Positions 24,894 to 37,035 of a DNA stretch of 64,000 bases are shown in pieces. Both the position numbers and the translations under genes were made by a program. Position 1 is the first letter of the stretch; the number at the start of each line of letters is the position of its first letter. The notes beneath the pieces were generated by a model that saw only the letters and a list, made by a program, of their open reading frames with translations, was not told the origin of the DNA and ran no database searches. The stretch is taken from positions 26,278,501 to 26,342,500 of the forward strand of contig JASXTE010000005.1 of the NCBI GenBank assembly GCA_030280995.1, in the 5' to 3' direction. Source of the DNA: Hemileia vastatrix (lineage: Eukaryota; Basidiomycota; Pucciniomycetes; Pucciniales; Zaghouaniaceae).

Positions 24894-26340
24894 CTTGCTC
24901 ACCCAAAAAAAACAATAAAAAAAATGTTAAGACTTTTTAATTAATAAGTAAGGAGTGAATAGAAAAATAATTATAAAATTTTTATGATACATATACTGAA
25001 TTTTAAAAGTATTATTTAGATTTTAAATTTTCCAGAGATTTTTAAGATAAGAGATTTTATTTTCTGGAATCCACTGGTCATATTCACTTGATTCATTTTT
25101 AAACATTAGTAGATACTCAACTCCCTTTTCTTTGGTAAGGTGTCTCTATTTAAGTATCTTTTCAATTTCTGCCTTTTCAACAATTCCTTCAGTTTGCTGT
25201 TTATGCCTTCTTGATCTTCTTGGAAATAGAGCAGCATCATTTTAATGGTATGGCTTTATAAAAGAGATAGGAAATACTGGATGCTTTCTATCATATGGTG
25301 CATATAGAATACCTTAAACAACATTGTTACCAACAATCTTTTTTACTAAAAATGGTCCAATGAATGGATCCTTCAATTTAACATTACCATTTAAATTTAA
25401 ATTTAGTGTAGAAATAAGGACTTCATCACCCTCTTTGAACATTTTTTCTTTATGCGCTTTATCCCATCTTTTCTTCTCATACTCAAATGCCTTATTTGTA
25501 CATTCTTTAAAATGCTTTCTGCATAATTATTGTATCTGACAAAACAATTTTGTACCTGGATGGATATCAAATCTAGGTAATTTATTAAGAGTTTTAGAAT
25601 GGGTATTAGGTACATAACCCAACCATAACTCAAATGCCTTTTTTCCAGTGACAGAATGTACTGTACTATTGTATACAAATTCTAAACCTGGGATAAGAGT
25701 TACCCAATCATGCATGAATTTGTAATTGTCTTTAAATTTAAGGCCAAAAGCACAATATCTTCTTATCTTATCTTCTAAAGTTTGTATCATTCTTTCTGCT
25801 AGTCTATCAGTTTGTGGATGGTGTGCTGTAGAAAGTTTTAATTGACACCGTGAAGCATCCATAAGTGATGTCCAAAACTCAGAAGTAAATTTAGGATCTC
25901 TTTCAGAAACTATTGCTTTGGGGGAACCTACTATATTTAACATTTGTGTCCACCATAAAAAAGGTAAGTCCTTTTCAGAAACCTTTTTGTGGGTAGGAAT
26001 AAATTTACACATTTTTGTAAATCTATCTACAATTACCAAGAAGAAGTTATAACTCTTATGCCCTGCGATTGGAAAACCTGTTACAAAGTACTTGTTAACT
26101 ATTTCTTGTGGAGCTTTTGCTTTCTCAATTTTTTTAATAAACCAGCTCTTTTGCCTGTTAATCTTTTAGATTTTTGACAAAAATCACATGTCTCAACATA
26201 TTTTTGAACATCATCAGACATGTTAATCAACCAAGCTGTATTTTTTACTCTGGTTAATGTTTTATGGAAGTCAAAATGACTTGCTAATATATCATCATGA
26301 CATATATTTAACATTAACTCCTTCATTGAAGGGGGAATTA
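24894..26340 (-). pseudogene. pol: T4 integrase with chromodomain-like tail
   Basis: HHCC part in 26099-26326 (CHDDILASHFDFHKT, CDFCQKSKRLTGK). The core in 25527-26039 has VIVDRFTKMCKF, IVSERDPKFTSEFW and LAERMIQTLEDK. The D2 residue of the usual SDRDP is Glu here, which should abolish strand transfer. C-terminal part (25030-25520, broken): KLKDPFIGPFLVKKIVGNN, HPVFPISFIKPY, and a chromodomain-like end KGVEYLLMFKNESSEYDQWI. Several stops and frame changes. Confidence 0.85.
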
Positions 26341-27546
26341 CAATTACATTGCTTAATTTCTTCCTGTAATATATAAAGCCAACATCAATGGAAAATTTTC
26401 TTTTTTTAATTTTTCTTTATACTTATGTGGAATTGGTTTTATTAAATCGCTCATTGAAGCATTAGATGGATTATTTAATATTGTAATAAGTTTACTGAAG
26501 TCAGGATCTGAAGCATCATTATCAAGAATTGATTGCATAAATTTATCCTCAAGATCTACAATATAAATTCTATAAATGTTAATAATCTCTGTTTCAGGAA
26601 CATAAGCAGGATTATCATCATTATTTGGTGGAGGTACTCTAGATAACAGATCTAAATTAGAGTTAAAGGTTCCTGCTCTATGTGTAATAGTCATCCATCC
26701 TTTGTATTCTTGTACAGCTAATTGCCATCTAAACATATTTCTATTAGTAGTTTTCATGTTTCAGAGTGACTTAACTGCACTACAGTCAGTTATTAACACA
26801 AATTTTTAGTCCTCAAGGTAATAATGTAGCTTCTCAAGATCACATACTACTGCCAAACATTCATGTTGAGTAGCACCATTTTTCAATTCATTACTTCTTA
26901 GAGTATGTGAAATATAGCAAATTACTACTTCTGAAATTTTTTCTTCAATAAGTTGTTTTTGATGCAAAGAGGCACCCAGACCAATAAAACTTGCATCTGT
27001 ATACAATACAAAATGTAATTGGAAATCTGGTAATCCCAAGATAGGAGCTGTCATCAAACATTCTTTGAACATATCAAAAGCCTGTGGTCTTTTATTATTC
27101 CAAATGAAAGCTTCTGATTTCTTTATCAGTGTGATCAATGGTACAGCAATTAATTGTTAGTTCTTTATATATTGTCTATAATAGCCACTCATACCAAGAT
27201 AAGATTGTACATCCTTAACATTTTAAGGAATTCCAATATTCTTGATTGCAGCCACCTTATTTTGGTCTACACATATTTGTAAGCCAGATACAATATGACC
27301 AAGCACTTTTAAAGACTCACACCAAAATTACATTTTTTCAATTCAAGGTTCATTTTTATTTCATCCATTTTTTGAAATACATTATTTAAATGGATTAAGA
27401 TTTCATCTTATGTCTTAGAGAACACTATGATGTCATCAATGTATACAATTAACCATCCTTCAATCATTTCATTATGGAATTTTATATCCATTTAATTCTG
27501 AAATACTGAAAAAGAATTTTTGGTCCAAATGGCATCTTGAAACTTT
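26341..27546 (-). pseudogene. pol: T4 RT C-terminal half and RNase H
   Basis: Next to the T5 junction the RT palm box VYIDDIIVFS is present (YIDD at 27432-27443, minus). After stops come the thumb and then RNase H: LYTDASFIGLGASLHQ, ATQHECLAVVCDLE and a TDCSAVKSL, with SNLDLLSRVP further on (26353-27138). The segment to 26353 is the link to integrase (IDLIKPIPHKYKEKLKK-like). The N-terminal half of the same RT is at 49565-50315. Confidence 0.88.
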
Positions 27547-27551
27547 TACAT

Positions 27552-28345
27552 TGTCAATAGGTCTTTTAGGTCTAGAAGGTTTTAAACGGAGGTCCAGTGG
27601 TTGTGATGGGGAAATTTTGGGATTTAAAAGATACAGTACATATGATTATCTTTTTCTTGCTTTACTCAATTTAAAGAGGTAAGAAAATTATAATTATTAA
27701 TATGATTAATGAGTTAGAACTACCTAATTGTAATTACTAAAATAATAAGAGATAGTAATAAATATTTTAAGTGTAGTAGATGGTTTTGATAAAATAAGTA
27801 AGTAATGAATGATTAAAAACAATCAGAAAGGGAGGCCTTTTATAGGCAAAGGAGAGACAAAGCACGGTGTTAAAGTCCTAAATACAGTAGTATGAGAGAA
27901 GAAAAGAATATTCCAGAAAAATTATTTTCAAATAATAAGGTTGTTCCAAAAAGAAGGTGTCAGAAAAGTGTATTTACTGTATATGACAGAAATAAATTAG
28001 TTTATTTAAAATTTACTGTAAATGTCAATTTTAAATAAGTAATTTGAATTTTTTTTGTATATATTTATCTTTATTTGAATATTAAATCTTTATTTTAATT
28101 TAAAAATTTTTTTATTTTTCTTAACCTGTCATTGAGAATTGTGTTAGAAAATAAAAATATAAGGGACATTTTAATATTAATTTTAATTATTCACTTACTT
28201 TACCCTTTTGTAGTTAGTTATATTATTATAGGTAAATTTAACTTAAATATATTATAATTAATAAAAAATAAAAATTACAAGGCTTGTATTCATCCTAGTA
28301 AATAATAAATTATTTCACTGGGTAAGTCTAGCAGCCTGGCTGACA
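27552..28345 (-). repeat. T5 3' LTR
   Basis: Starts TGTCAATAGG and ends GGCTGACA; homologous, reversed, to the T3 LTRs. CCTTTTATA at 27836-27844 is the minus-strand TATA box. It includes the intact target AATAATAAGGTTGTTCC (27932-27948) that T6 hit in the other LTR. Confidence 0.9.
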
Positions 28346-29937
28346 CTCCCTTACTCTAAAAAAAAAACAATATAAAATTGGTATGATTTTTTCTTTTTAT
28401 ATTTCATTAGCAGAGTAGGAAGATTAGATATCTCCTTCCCAGGTATCCAAGAATCATATTCAGAAGATTTATTCTTGATCTCAATAAATATTCTTTACCT
28501 TTTTCAGCAGTAACTATTCTGTCATTTAGAATCTTATCAATTTCTGCTGTCTCAGGGTTTTCATTAGGGGTCTTCTTTGGTCTTCCCCTCCTTTTGGGAA
28601 ATAAATCACTATTGGATGTGTAAGGTTTCAAAAGAGATATTGGAAAAACAGGATTTTTTCTTTCATATGGTGAATACAAAATAGCTTCAACTGAATTTTC
28701 ACCAACCATTCTTCTTACAACAAATGGACCTACAAATGGGTCTTTCAATTTGTTAATACCTTGTAAATTGAAGTAGACTGTAGAAATCAGTAAATCATCA
28801 CACTTTTTAAAAGTGTATTATTTATGGGATTAGTCCCCTCTCTTCTTCTCATATTCAAAGGATTTTTAAATACATTTTTGAGCATGACTTCTGCAAAGTT
28901 TTTGCATTTGAAGAAAATATTTTACACCAGGATGTAAATCCAGTTTAGGTATTTTATTATTGAGAATTTGAGCAGGAGTATTTGTAACATATCCCAGCCA
29001 TAGCTTAAAAGGCTTTTTCTGAGTAACAGAATAAACAGTGCTATTATAAGCGAATTCCAACCCAGAAAGTAGAGTAACCCAATCATGAGTAAGTCTTTGC
29101 TTGTCTTTGTACTCAAGGCCAAAGGCACAACACCTTTTTATCATGTCCTCTAACGTCTGAATCATTCTTTCAGCTAATCCATCAGTTTGGGGGTGATGGG
29201 CAGTAAAAAGTTTCAGATCACAACCACAAACATCCATCAGAGACATAAAATTCAGAAGTAAATTCAGGGTCCCTGTCAGAGATTATGGCCTTAGGAAAAA
29301 CTGCAGTATTAAACATATGAGACCACCATAAGAAGGCTAATTCTTTAGTGGAAACATCTTTGTGGGTGGGGATAAATTTACACATTTTTTTGAATCTATC
29401 CACAATAACCCAACAGGAGTTATAACTGTCTTTCCCAGAAATTGGTAATCCTGTTACAAAGTCCATGTTTATTATCTGCTATGGTGCATCAGAAGATTAA
29501 ATATGTTGCATTAATCCAGTCCTTTTACCTTTCAATCTTTTTGATTTTTGGCAAGAATCACAGGATTAAACATATAGTTTGGTGTCTTCAGACATATTAA
29601 CCCACCAAGAAGTGTTTTTAATTCTGATCATTGTTTTTTCAAAATCAAAATGTCCAGCCAATATTTCATCATGACACATTTTCAAGATGATCTCTATCAT
29701 AGAAGGAGGAGTAATAAGAACATTACTCAAATTTATTCTATAATAGAGGTAGACTTCATCAATTGAAAATTTATCTTTTTCCAAAGCCTTCTGGTACTTT
29801 GGTGGAAGGGTTTTAATTAATGCTTGTATTGAAGCATTTTTTAGATCATTTAATATAGTACATAACTTTTTTAAGTCAGTGTCCTTATCATATGAATCCA
29901 GAATAAGCTGTAATAGCTCTTCCTCCATATCAACCAC
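28346..29937 (-). pseudogene. pol: T5 integrase with chromodomain-like tail
   Basis: HHCC region in 29566-29937 (CHDEILAGHFDFEKT) continuing to CDSCQKSK after a stop. Core: INMDFVTGLPISGKD, IISDRDPEFTSEF (29218-29466) and LAERMIQTLEDM (28866-29246) keep D, D and E. C-terminal 28407-28748: KDPFVGPFVVRRMVGENSVE, HPVFPISLLKPY-like, RRGRPKKTPNEN, then the chromodomain-like IDKILNDRIVTAEKGKEYLLR. Frameshifts at about 29235 and 28830. Confidence 0.87.
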
Positions 29938-31012
29938 ATATATCCTATGAATATGAATAATTTAATCTTCAGGAACATATTCAGGATTTCAGTCATCATT
30001 TGGAAAGGGTAACCTTGATAACATATGCAAATTTGAGAAAACAATACCAGCCCTATGAATTATTTTCATTCTCCCTCTATATTCTTGAACAGCCAGTTGC
30101 CATCTGAACATATGTCTGTTAGGTATTTTCTAGTTTAGTAGGGATTCAACTGCACTGCAGTCACTGACAAGTTTAAATTTCTGGTCATCCAGGTAATAAT
30201 GTAGCTTCTTCAGAGCCAGTACTACTGCTTAACATTCTAGTTAAGTGGAAAAATATTTCAATTCACTATTTCTCAAGGTCTTTGAGATATAAAAAATTAC
30301 TACTTCTGATACTTTATCATTCATCACTTGTTTCTGATGGAGGGCAGCACCAAGACCAATAAAACTGCCATCAGTGTATAAAACAAATGGTTGATTAAAG
30401 TCAGGTAAAGCAAGAATAGGTGCTGACATCAAACAGTGTTTCATAGTGTCAAAGGCTCTTTGTCTTTCACTATTGCGGACAAAAGCAACATCTTTTCTAG
30501 CCAGTTGGGTAAGGGGTAATGCTATAACTTGGTAATTTTTAATATACTGTCTTTAATATCCACACATTCCCGAAAAACTCTGGAGTTCTCTAACTGTGGT
30601 AGGAGCCTTCACCTGTTGTATGACTGCCACTTTTTTTTTGGTCAAAACATATCTGTAAACCTGAGCCAACATGACCAAGCACTTTTAAGGAAAAAAAACT
30701 AAATTTGTATTTCTTCAAAGACAGTTTCATATTTATTTCATCCATCTTATTGAAAACTTTACACAGGTGGTTAAGATGGACCTCAAATGTTTAAGAGAAT
30801 ATAATGATATCATCAATATAAACCATCAGCCATCCTTCAATTATTTCTTGATGGAATGTGTTATACATAACTTTTTGAGAAACTGAAGGGGCATTTTTAG
30901 GGCCAAATAGCATCCTAATATACTTATAAATACCCATATGAGTAGCAATCATCAGAAAATTCTGAGAATTCCTCTCAACAGGTACCTGGTAATATCCCTT
31001 ATTACCATCCAA
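29938..31012 (-). pseudogene. pol: T5 RT catalytic part and RNase H
   Basis: 30791-31012 holds MDGNKGYYQVPVERNSQNF and WLMVYIDDIIIFS, so the RT catalytic box is intact. The thumb (30450-30790) is broken into frames. RNase H: 30241-30444 has LYTDGSFIGLGAALHQ; further on VSDCSAVESLL keeps the Asp that T3 lost; SNLHMLSRLP has His where Asp is expected. Several stops. Confidence 0.85.
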
Positions 31013-31960
31013 AAGATGATATATTTAGCACCTTGTAGCATAGCATGTACAGGGCTAATTCTGGGTAAAGGATAGATATCATCAACAGTATAAGTGTTCA
31101 ACGCTCTATAATCACCACATAACCTGTCCTTATCTTTCTCATAAGAAATTAGGACAGTTGAGATAACACAATTTTTAGGTGTTTCTACTACCTTTTCAAT
31201 AATATTCATTTTTAAAAGGGTAGAGATATTGTCTTCAGTATCTTTTCTCTTTGTGAGAGAGGTATGATAAGTCTTCTTCTTTAAAGTATTTGGTATTTCT
31301 GTCAATGAACAAGATAATGAAAGCTTCATTTCTTCTTTTACCAGTCCTAATTCATGTGATCCATGAGCAAAGGCCATAAGAAAAGATTTGATTAATTTAA
31401 TGATGGAATCTTTATCCTCACAAGAAAGTTGTTCTCCAAAAGAAGCATTGTCAATTTCAGACACAAGGGCAGGCATGTCTCTTGCAGATCTTCCTTTATA
31501 TTGAACTAAAGAATGAAATGTGTTCAATCCTGGTGTTAATAATTTCTTGGGGGAGGAAATTTTAAATTTTCTTTTCCCATTCATCCACATTTTGAAGCAT
31601 TGGTTTGAAGGATCTAATTTTATGTCATATTTGGTTAAAATTTCATTTCCCCCAATGAATCAACCACTAAAGTTATCATTTTTCATGACAACCAATTCAC
31701 ACATAGCCGTTACAAAACCATGGTTATATTTGAAAAATACTGTGGCTTTGTATTTACAAATGGAGGACAAAACTGAGCCATAACCTCTCCAATTCTAAGA
31801 AATGATAGGCATAAGATTTGATTTATATTCTTGGTCCACTGAAGCAAGTGCTTTTTCAGATACTACACTTCCTCCAGCTCCAGAATCTAAGACAACCTCA
31901 ATGTTGTTTCCATTGATCAAGACTGGTGCCTTGAGAGGGGCAATAATAATTGAGCTGTCT
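31013..31960 (-). pseudogene. pol: T5 protease and RT N-terminal half
   Basis: Protease active site VVLDSGAGGSVVSEKAL near 31860-31910, then HGFVTAMCELVVMKND and GNEILTKYDIKLDP. The open frame 30952-31590 covers the linker (FAHGSHELGLVKEEMK) and RT fingers (LCGDYRALNTYTVDDIYPLPRI), and breaks by frameshift at about 31015. Confidence 0.85.
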
Positions 31961-34412
31961 TATAGCCATTATATAATCTCAGATTCCTCTAACGTAGATA
32001 AATCATTATTTTCAATCTCAATTTTATTTAAATAATGAATATCCTCTTCCAGCATTAATATTTTTTGGTGAGTTCATATGAGATATTTCTGGAACAATCA
32101 CTTGAAGTTTCATCCAGTGCTATTGTTTCATCAGCATGTTCCTTTTTTTTCTCAACCAGATTTATCTTCTTCTCACAAACATGGCCTTTATTCCAAGGCT
32201 TACCGACTTTGCAGCAAGTATCTGTTGCATACTTTTTTGGTGTAACAGGGGCAGAATTTTTACCAACCTTTTTCAGAGGCTTTTGTTGGTAATTGGAGGT
32301 TTTCTACAATGAATTTCTAAAAATGAATCTTCTAGAATCATACTTGTTGTTTAGAAGGATCTCATTACAAGTATTAATGAAAGAAGAAGGTTCCTTTGAG
32401 AACTCAGTCCTAGCAACTATTAAGTCTCTCAGAGACATAGGTAATTTATAGAGGATCCTGTCCTTCCATAACTCAAACTCCATATCTGGGTCCTTTTCAC
32501 TAAAGATTTTCACAAGTTTCATCAAGAACTCAATAGGTTTTTCAGTAGAAGAGCTATATCTGCTTTCTTCATTTTTCCTTTGTTGAGCTAATCTAAACTT
32601 TGAACCACAAAATTGTGCTTTAATTAATTTTTCCAATCTTCCCATGAGTAGTCATTTTTATCCTAGGGAACAGATTCATACCACATTAGGGCTATATTGG
32701 TAAATAACAAAATTAATTTTGACACAATTTCCTCATCTGGGAGTTTGTAAGAATTTGTTAGATTATCAATCCTGCAAATGAACTGTTTCCAATCAGAGGA
32801 AGAGTCACCATCAAATGTTGGAAACTGGTCAAATTTTGGCCAATTATTTTGATTTTAATTTGTTTCCTTATTAAAAGATAGTTTCTGAGTGAGAAGTAGC
32901 TGTAACCTCTCCAATCGTGCAGTAATTTCATTGGTTAATCCTTCTGTGGATGATCCAGGTACATCATCAATTTTTGATAGAAACTCAGTGATATCAACAG
33001 GTAATTCTGGAACTAATTTTACTTTGGATGAACTAGGAACAGGTGAAATTGGGAAATCCTGCTCAACAGATTCTTTCAAATAGATTTCAGAAAACTTTTG
33101 ATTATATAACAATGAATTCAATTTCTCCTCCATGGTTGTTAACCTAGTTTTTACTATTGGAATACTCAAAAAATTCTCATTGATGGTTGCAAAATATAAT
33201 TGATTCTTATTTTTTAAAGATGAATAATGGTTACTCAGTCTTTCTAAGTTCATCTTATGTCCCTATAGCCCCTGGCAACAGATGGACCCAGTATCTTTTA
33301 ATTTAGACAAATCATTCTTGATATTTTGCAATAAAGCATCTTTCTTTTCATGAGGTACTTTGTGATAAAACAAATCATTAGAAACTCTCTGTAACTCACT
33401 CCTCAATTCTTGATAACCCTGTTCAGTTAACAACTATAAAATTTCTGATTCAATCATATGTTGTTAATTATATGATTTTGTTTTTCAATAATATCCCTCA
33501 AATATTCATCATTAATGTTAGCTACATCTGGAATATTTCTCAATAGTGAAACAGAATAACTTTCCAGATTCTCATAAAAATAAGGATCAAGTGTCTAATC
33601 AATAATATCCATATCAGGATTTATCATTAAATTAGCAATCAAAACCAAAGGATTAGATACATTAGAATATTGAGCAATTTGTCTTTTATTCTCAGCCTCT
33701 ACTGGTCTAACAGTCTCATCTCCTCTTCCAGAGTTAACTGAAGGAACTGAATCAGTTACAAGAAATGGTACTTGAGATTCAATAGAGGGGATTACCATGG
33801 CTTGGGAAAGACTTTAATGTGATTTTTTTTTCTCTTTCTTCCTTCTTGGTAGGGGTGAGAAGGTGTGGGGCTGAACTGATTGGTTCTTGAAGGACTTGCC
33901 TGAGGTACTTGTTGCCGTTGTTGTTGAGACAGATAATCCCACTGAGTGTTCATCCAATCCCACTTCCACTTTGAGACTTCCAAATTTTCTTGTTTCTGGT
34001 GGGCCAATTGTGGAAGGGCTTTTGGAGGAGGAGGTTTCCTCTTCTCTTGAAGGAAGGACTCAATTTTTCTTACCTTGTCTTCTAGAGAGTCTGTTTTTGA
34101 CCTCAGGCTGATTTTTTCTGACCTCAACTCCTTGATGTGAGTGGAGAGATTTTTGACTTGCTGATTCAAGGGCATCTTTTTTATTTTAAAGCCTTTGCGA
34201 AGCTCTTCTGAAGGGTTGATAGAAGGCTTTTGATCCTGAGCAATTTGCTCCACTAATATGTCTTTCTCCTGCATTTTACATCCTGATTGCTCCAGTAATT
34301 GATTAATTTGAGCCAGTTTTGTAGTCAAAGGATAATCTACAGAAGAAGCTTCATCATAATCAATTAAATCTAGTTCCTCACCACGGCCAGCAGAAGCACC
34401 TTGATCAGTCAT
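31961..34412 (-). pseudogene. gag: T5 gag
   Basis: Start MTDQGASAGRG at 34412. The first frame (33792-34412, 206 residues) is predicted coiled coil with a KLAQINQLLEQSGCKMQEK segment that T3 lacks. Next come VKNLSTHIKELRSEK, a Pro-rich part and SKWKWDWMNTQWDYLSQQQ. Later frames: 33595-33798, 32855-33253, and the capsid-like 32304-32645 (LIKAQFCGSKFRLAQQ to FINTCNEILLNN). The zinc knuckle reads CCKVGKPWNKGHVC (about 32165-32210), with the second cysteine changed to Val. Confidence 0.85.
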
Positions 34413-35394
34413 AGTTATAATTAGCCTTAACTGAGAGAAAGAAATATTTAATCAGTTGTTATTTTTACTTTATTTAAAAAAAATAAGAAATAAAAATTAT
34501 ATAAGTAATTATCAGGATTTTGTAATCAACTGGAATAATTAAAATATAATGTTTTTCAGGACAAAAAATCAACTGAAATAATAATCACAACTTTATTAAT
34601 TTTAAGGTAATTTTACAACCAGGATTTAAAATAATTTAATAATTAGTAATAGTTTGATAATTATCAGGACTAGAAGTTAACTGAAGAATTTAATTACCAA
34701 AGACTTAATGTCAACTGAAAATAATTTTAATTACCAGGACTTGATGTCAACTGAAATAATTTAATTACCAGGACTTATTGTCAACTGAAATAATTTTAAT
34801 TACCAAGACTTCAATTTCAACTGAAATAATTTGATTACCAGGACTTATTGTCAGCTGAAATAATTTAATATAATTAATTTAATTAATTTTTAATATTTTT
34901 AATTTATTGCCAGGAGAATTTGTCAACTGAAACAATAACAATAAAATTTTAATTATCAGGACAGAAGTCAACTGAAATAATTAAAAAAAATTAATATAAT
35001 TAATTTTATTTTCTTATATCACTTCTAGGACTAAGAACAATATAGTTCTATCTTGTTCAACTAGGAGAAAAAAATTTATTTTCCAGACACCTCCCCCTGT
35101 AAAATGAGCAAGTTAATGCCACTTTACAGAGTTCTGAGTAATAAAAGATGTACATGGACAATCAAATGTGCAAAATGACCATCAGATAGTATTCAAATAA
35201 TTACCACAAATATATATGACTATTGTCAATATATGACCCTAAATTTTGGAGTGGGATTCAATTCCCGGTCGTAGAAAAAAAGTAAGTCACGTTGTTGATG
35301 ACGTTCGTCATCTTTGTCATCTACTTGTCCTACTGGTACCTCGTCGTTGATGGCCCCTTAGTTTCCTGCTTCAAGATATCAATGCACCTTCGAC
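34413..35394 (-). repeat. T5 leader with tandem repeats
   Basis: Between gag start and primer site. From about 34520 to 35000, roughly ten degenerate copies of a 33-45 bp unit; in plus orientation the best four (34730-34865) share GTCAACTGAAATAATT and TAATTACCAGGACTT. The same array, more decayed, is in T3. No open frame. Confidence 0.8.
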
Positions 35395-35414
35395 AATTTG
35401 GAAAGGGCCTCAAG
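35395..35414 (-). other. T5 candidate primer-binding site
   Basis: Minus strand reads CTTGAGGCCCTTTCCAAATTG, matching T3's TTGGGGGCCTTTCCGAATCG with changes. It adjoins the inner end of the 5' LTR at 35415. Confidence 0.5.
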
Positions 35415-35804
35415 TTTCAAAGGGTCTTTTAGGTCTAGAAGGTTTTAAATGGAGGTCCAATGGTAGTGATGGGGAATTTTTGGGATTTCAAAGATAGAGT
35501 AAATATGATTATCTTTTTATTTAATTTTCTCAATTTAAAGAGGTAAAAAAAATTAAAATTATTATTATAATAAATGAGTTAGAGCTACGTAATTGTAATT
35601 ACTAAAACAATAAGAGATAGTAATAAATATTTTAAGTGTAGTAGATGGTTTATATAAAATAAGTAAGTAATGAATGATCAAAAACAACCGGAAAGGGAGG
35701 CCTTTTATAGGCAAAGGAGAGACAAATCACGGTGTTTAAATACTAAATACAGTGGTATGAGAGAAGATATGAATATTCCAGGAAAAATATTTTCAAATGA
35801 TAAG
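35415..35804 (-). repeat. T5 5' LTR, left part
   Basis: Matches 27552-27945 of the 3' LTR and stops at AATGATAAG, the left target copy (ATAAG 35800-35804) of T6. The rest of this LTR is at 49131-49559. CCTTTTATA at 35701-35709 is the TATA box on the minus strand. Confidence 0.9.
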
Positions 35805-36299
35805 TGCCACCGGACAACCTACGCACAAGGTCGAGGGTGTTCCTGGAAGTGAGATGAAGAGAGTAGTTTAGAAACTTCTTTGAAGCACAGAGGAAATGTT
35901 CAAGGAAGTGATTTGAAGATTACTCAAAGGAAGAGATACTGCTTCAAGATATGTTTGATAAGAATTCTAATATATTTTAAAGGTAATATTCATATTCTTA
36001 AGATCTCACAAAGGGCTGAAAACTCAAAAATCAAAGATTTAAGTTTTAGAAATAATTACTGAGAAAAATAAGGAAATATACCTTAATAATGATTTAACCT
36101 GAAGCTTTACCACTATTAACTATATATATGTTTTATAATTTAATTTTAAAGAAATATCAAACCACAATCCAACCCCTTTTATATCAATTACCCCTCCTTG
36201 CATTGACCTCATACCCATCCATTGTTCCACACTTCACAGACATACAAAAAATACACCCGTTACACCCGTTACACCTGGAACCTCCTCACTAACATCCAT
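35805..36299 (-). repeat. T6 solo LTR, left part
   Basis: Reverse-complement homologue of the right part of T8 (58610-59074). It begins TGCCACCGG; the other end is at 49125 (CGTTACA). No internal region exists in either copy, so both are solo LTRs. T7 is inserted at 36300; its left target copy CCAT is 36296-36299. Flanked by ATAAG/ATTAG. Confidence 0.85.
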
Positions 36300-36988
36300 T
36301 GTAGACAATCCTTTAGTAATAGCTATAGGCCTTGACCAAGGGAGTTAGAGAAAAATAAAGTGAGAATTACTTTCTAAAGTAATTTGGTTCCTGTTTGCTT
36401 AAGCTCCTTTTCAACACACTTGACTGCTTGATGAGCCAAGAAAGTAGTCCCCAGACAGACTACCAGACCAAAGAACTGAAATGTAGACCAATGTCCACAC
36501 CAGAGAAAGCAAAGATACTTGATATAGGCTGCAAATCCACACCAGAGACAGCAATAATACTTGATATAGCTTGCAAGACTATACCAGAGAACCTGTTGCC
36601 AAAGTTGAGTTAAATGAAGAACTAACCTTGAAACAAACACAGCCAATTGTTGCCAAAAACAGTGAAAACTGAGTGAGGAACAAGGATATCACCTCCAGAT
36701 GGTTGTATGATAATTAAAGTTGCCCCAAACTGTCTTATTCACTATGTACACACAGACCACTATCTAAGAGCCCATGCACACCAACAAATTTGGTGCCTGT
36801 ACCAGCCAAATTGAATAAAAACCCTCCAGAAGCACTCCCCAACCTTCAAAAACAGAGGCGGGAGGGCTGCCTGACGTCGGAGGTGCTGCCTGTAGCAATA
36901 CCCAATTCTTTAACAGATGTCAATTAAGACATGCACAAACAGTGCCAAACAACACAACAAAGGCCCCTTCCATTTTCGGAAGACCACA
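36300..36988 (-). repeat. T7 3' LTR with internal deletion
   Basis: Begins TGTAGACAATCC and ends GACCACA. Compared with 47710-48799 it lacks about 400 bp after CTGCCTGTAGC (36893-36900), which removes the 95-codon frame present in the other LTRs. Confidence 0.9.
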
Positions 36989-37004
36989 TCCTCCCTCCAA
37001 TTCA
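36989..37004 (-). other. T7 polypurine tract
   Basis: Minus strand AATTGGAGGGAGGA directly inside the 3' LTR, identical in type to 9363-9378 in T2. Confidence 0.75.
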
Positions 37005-37035
37005 GAATGTCCACATTCTTTTTCATCAAACCACC

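Noticed and set aside
36374..36646. 90-codon frame in the T7 3' LTR and 60674-60907 in the T2 LTR
   Set aside because: Alignable LTR sequence, but the frame is not kept in 47710-48799.
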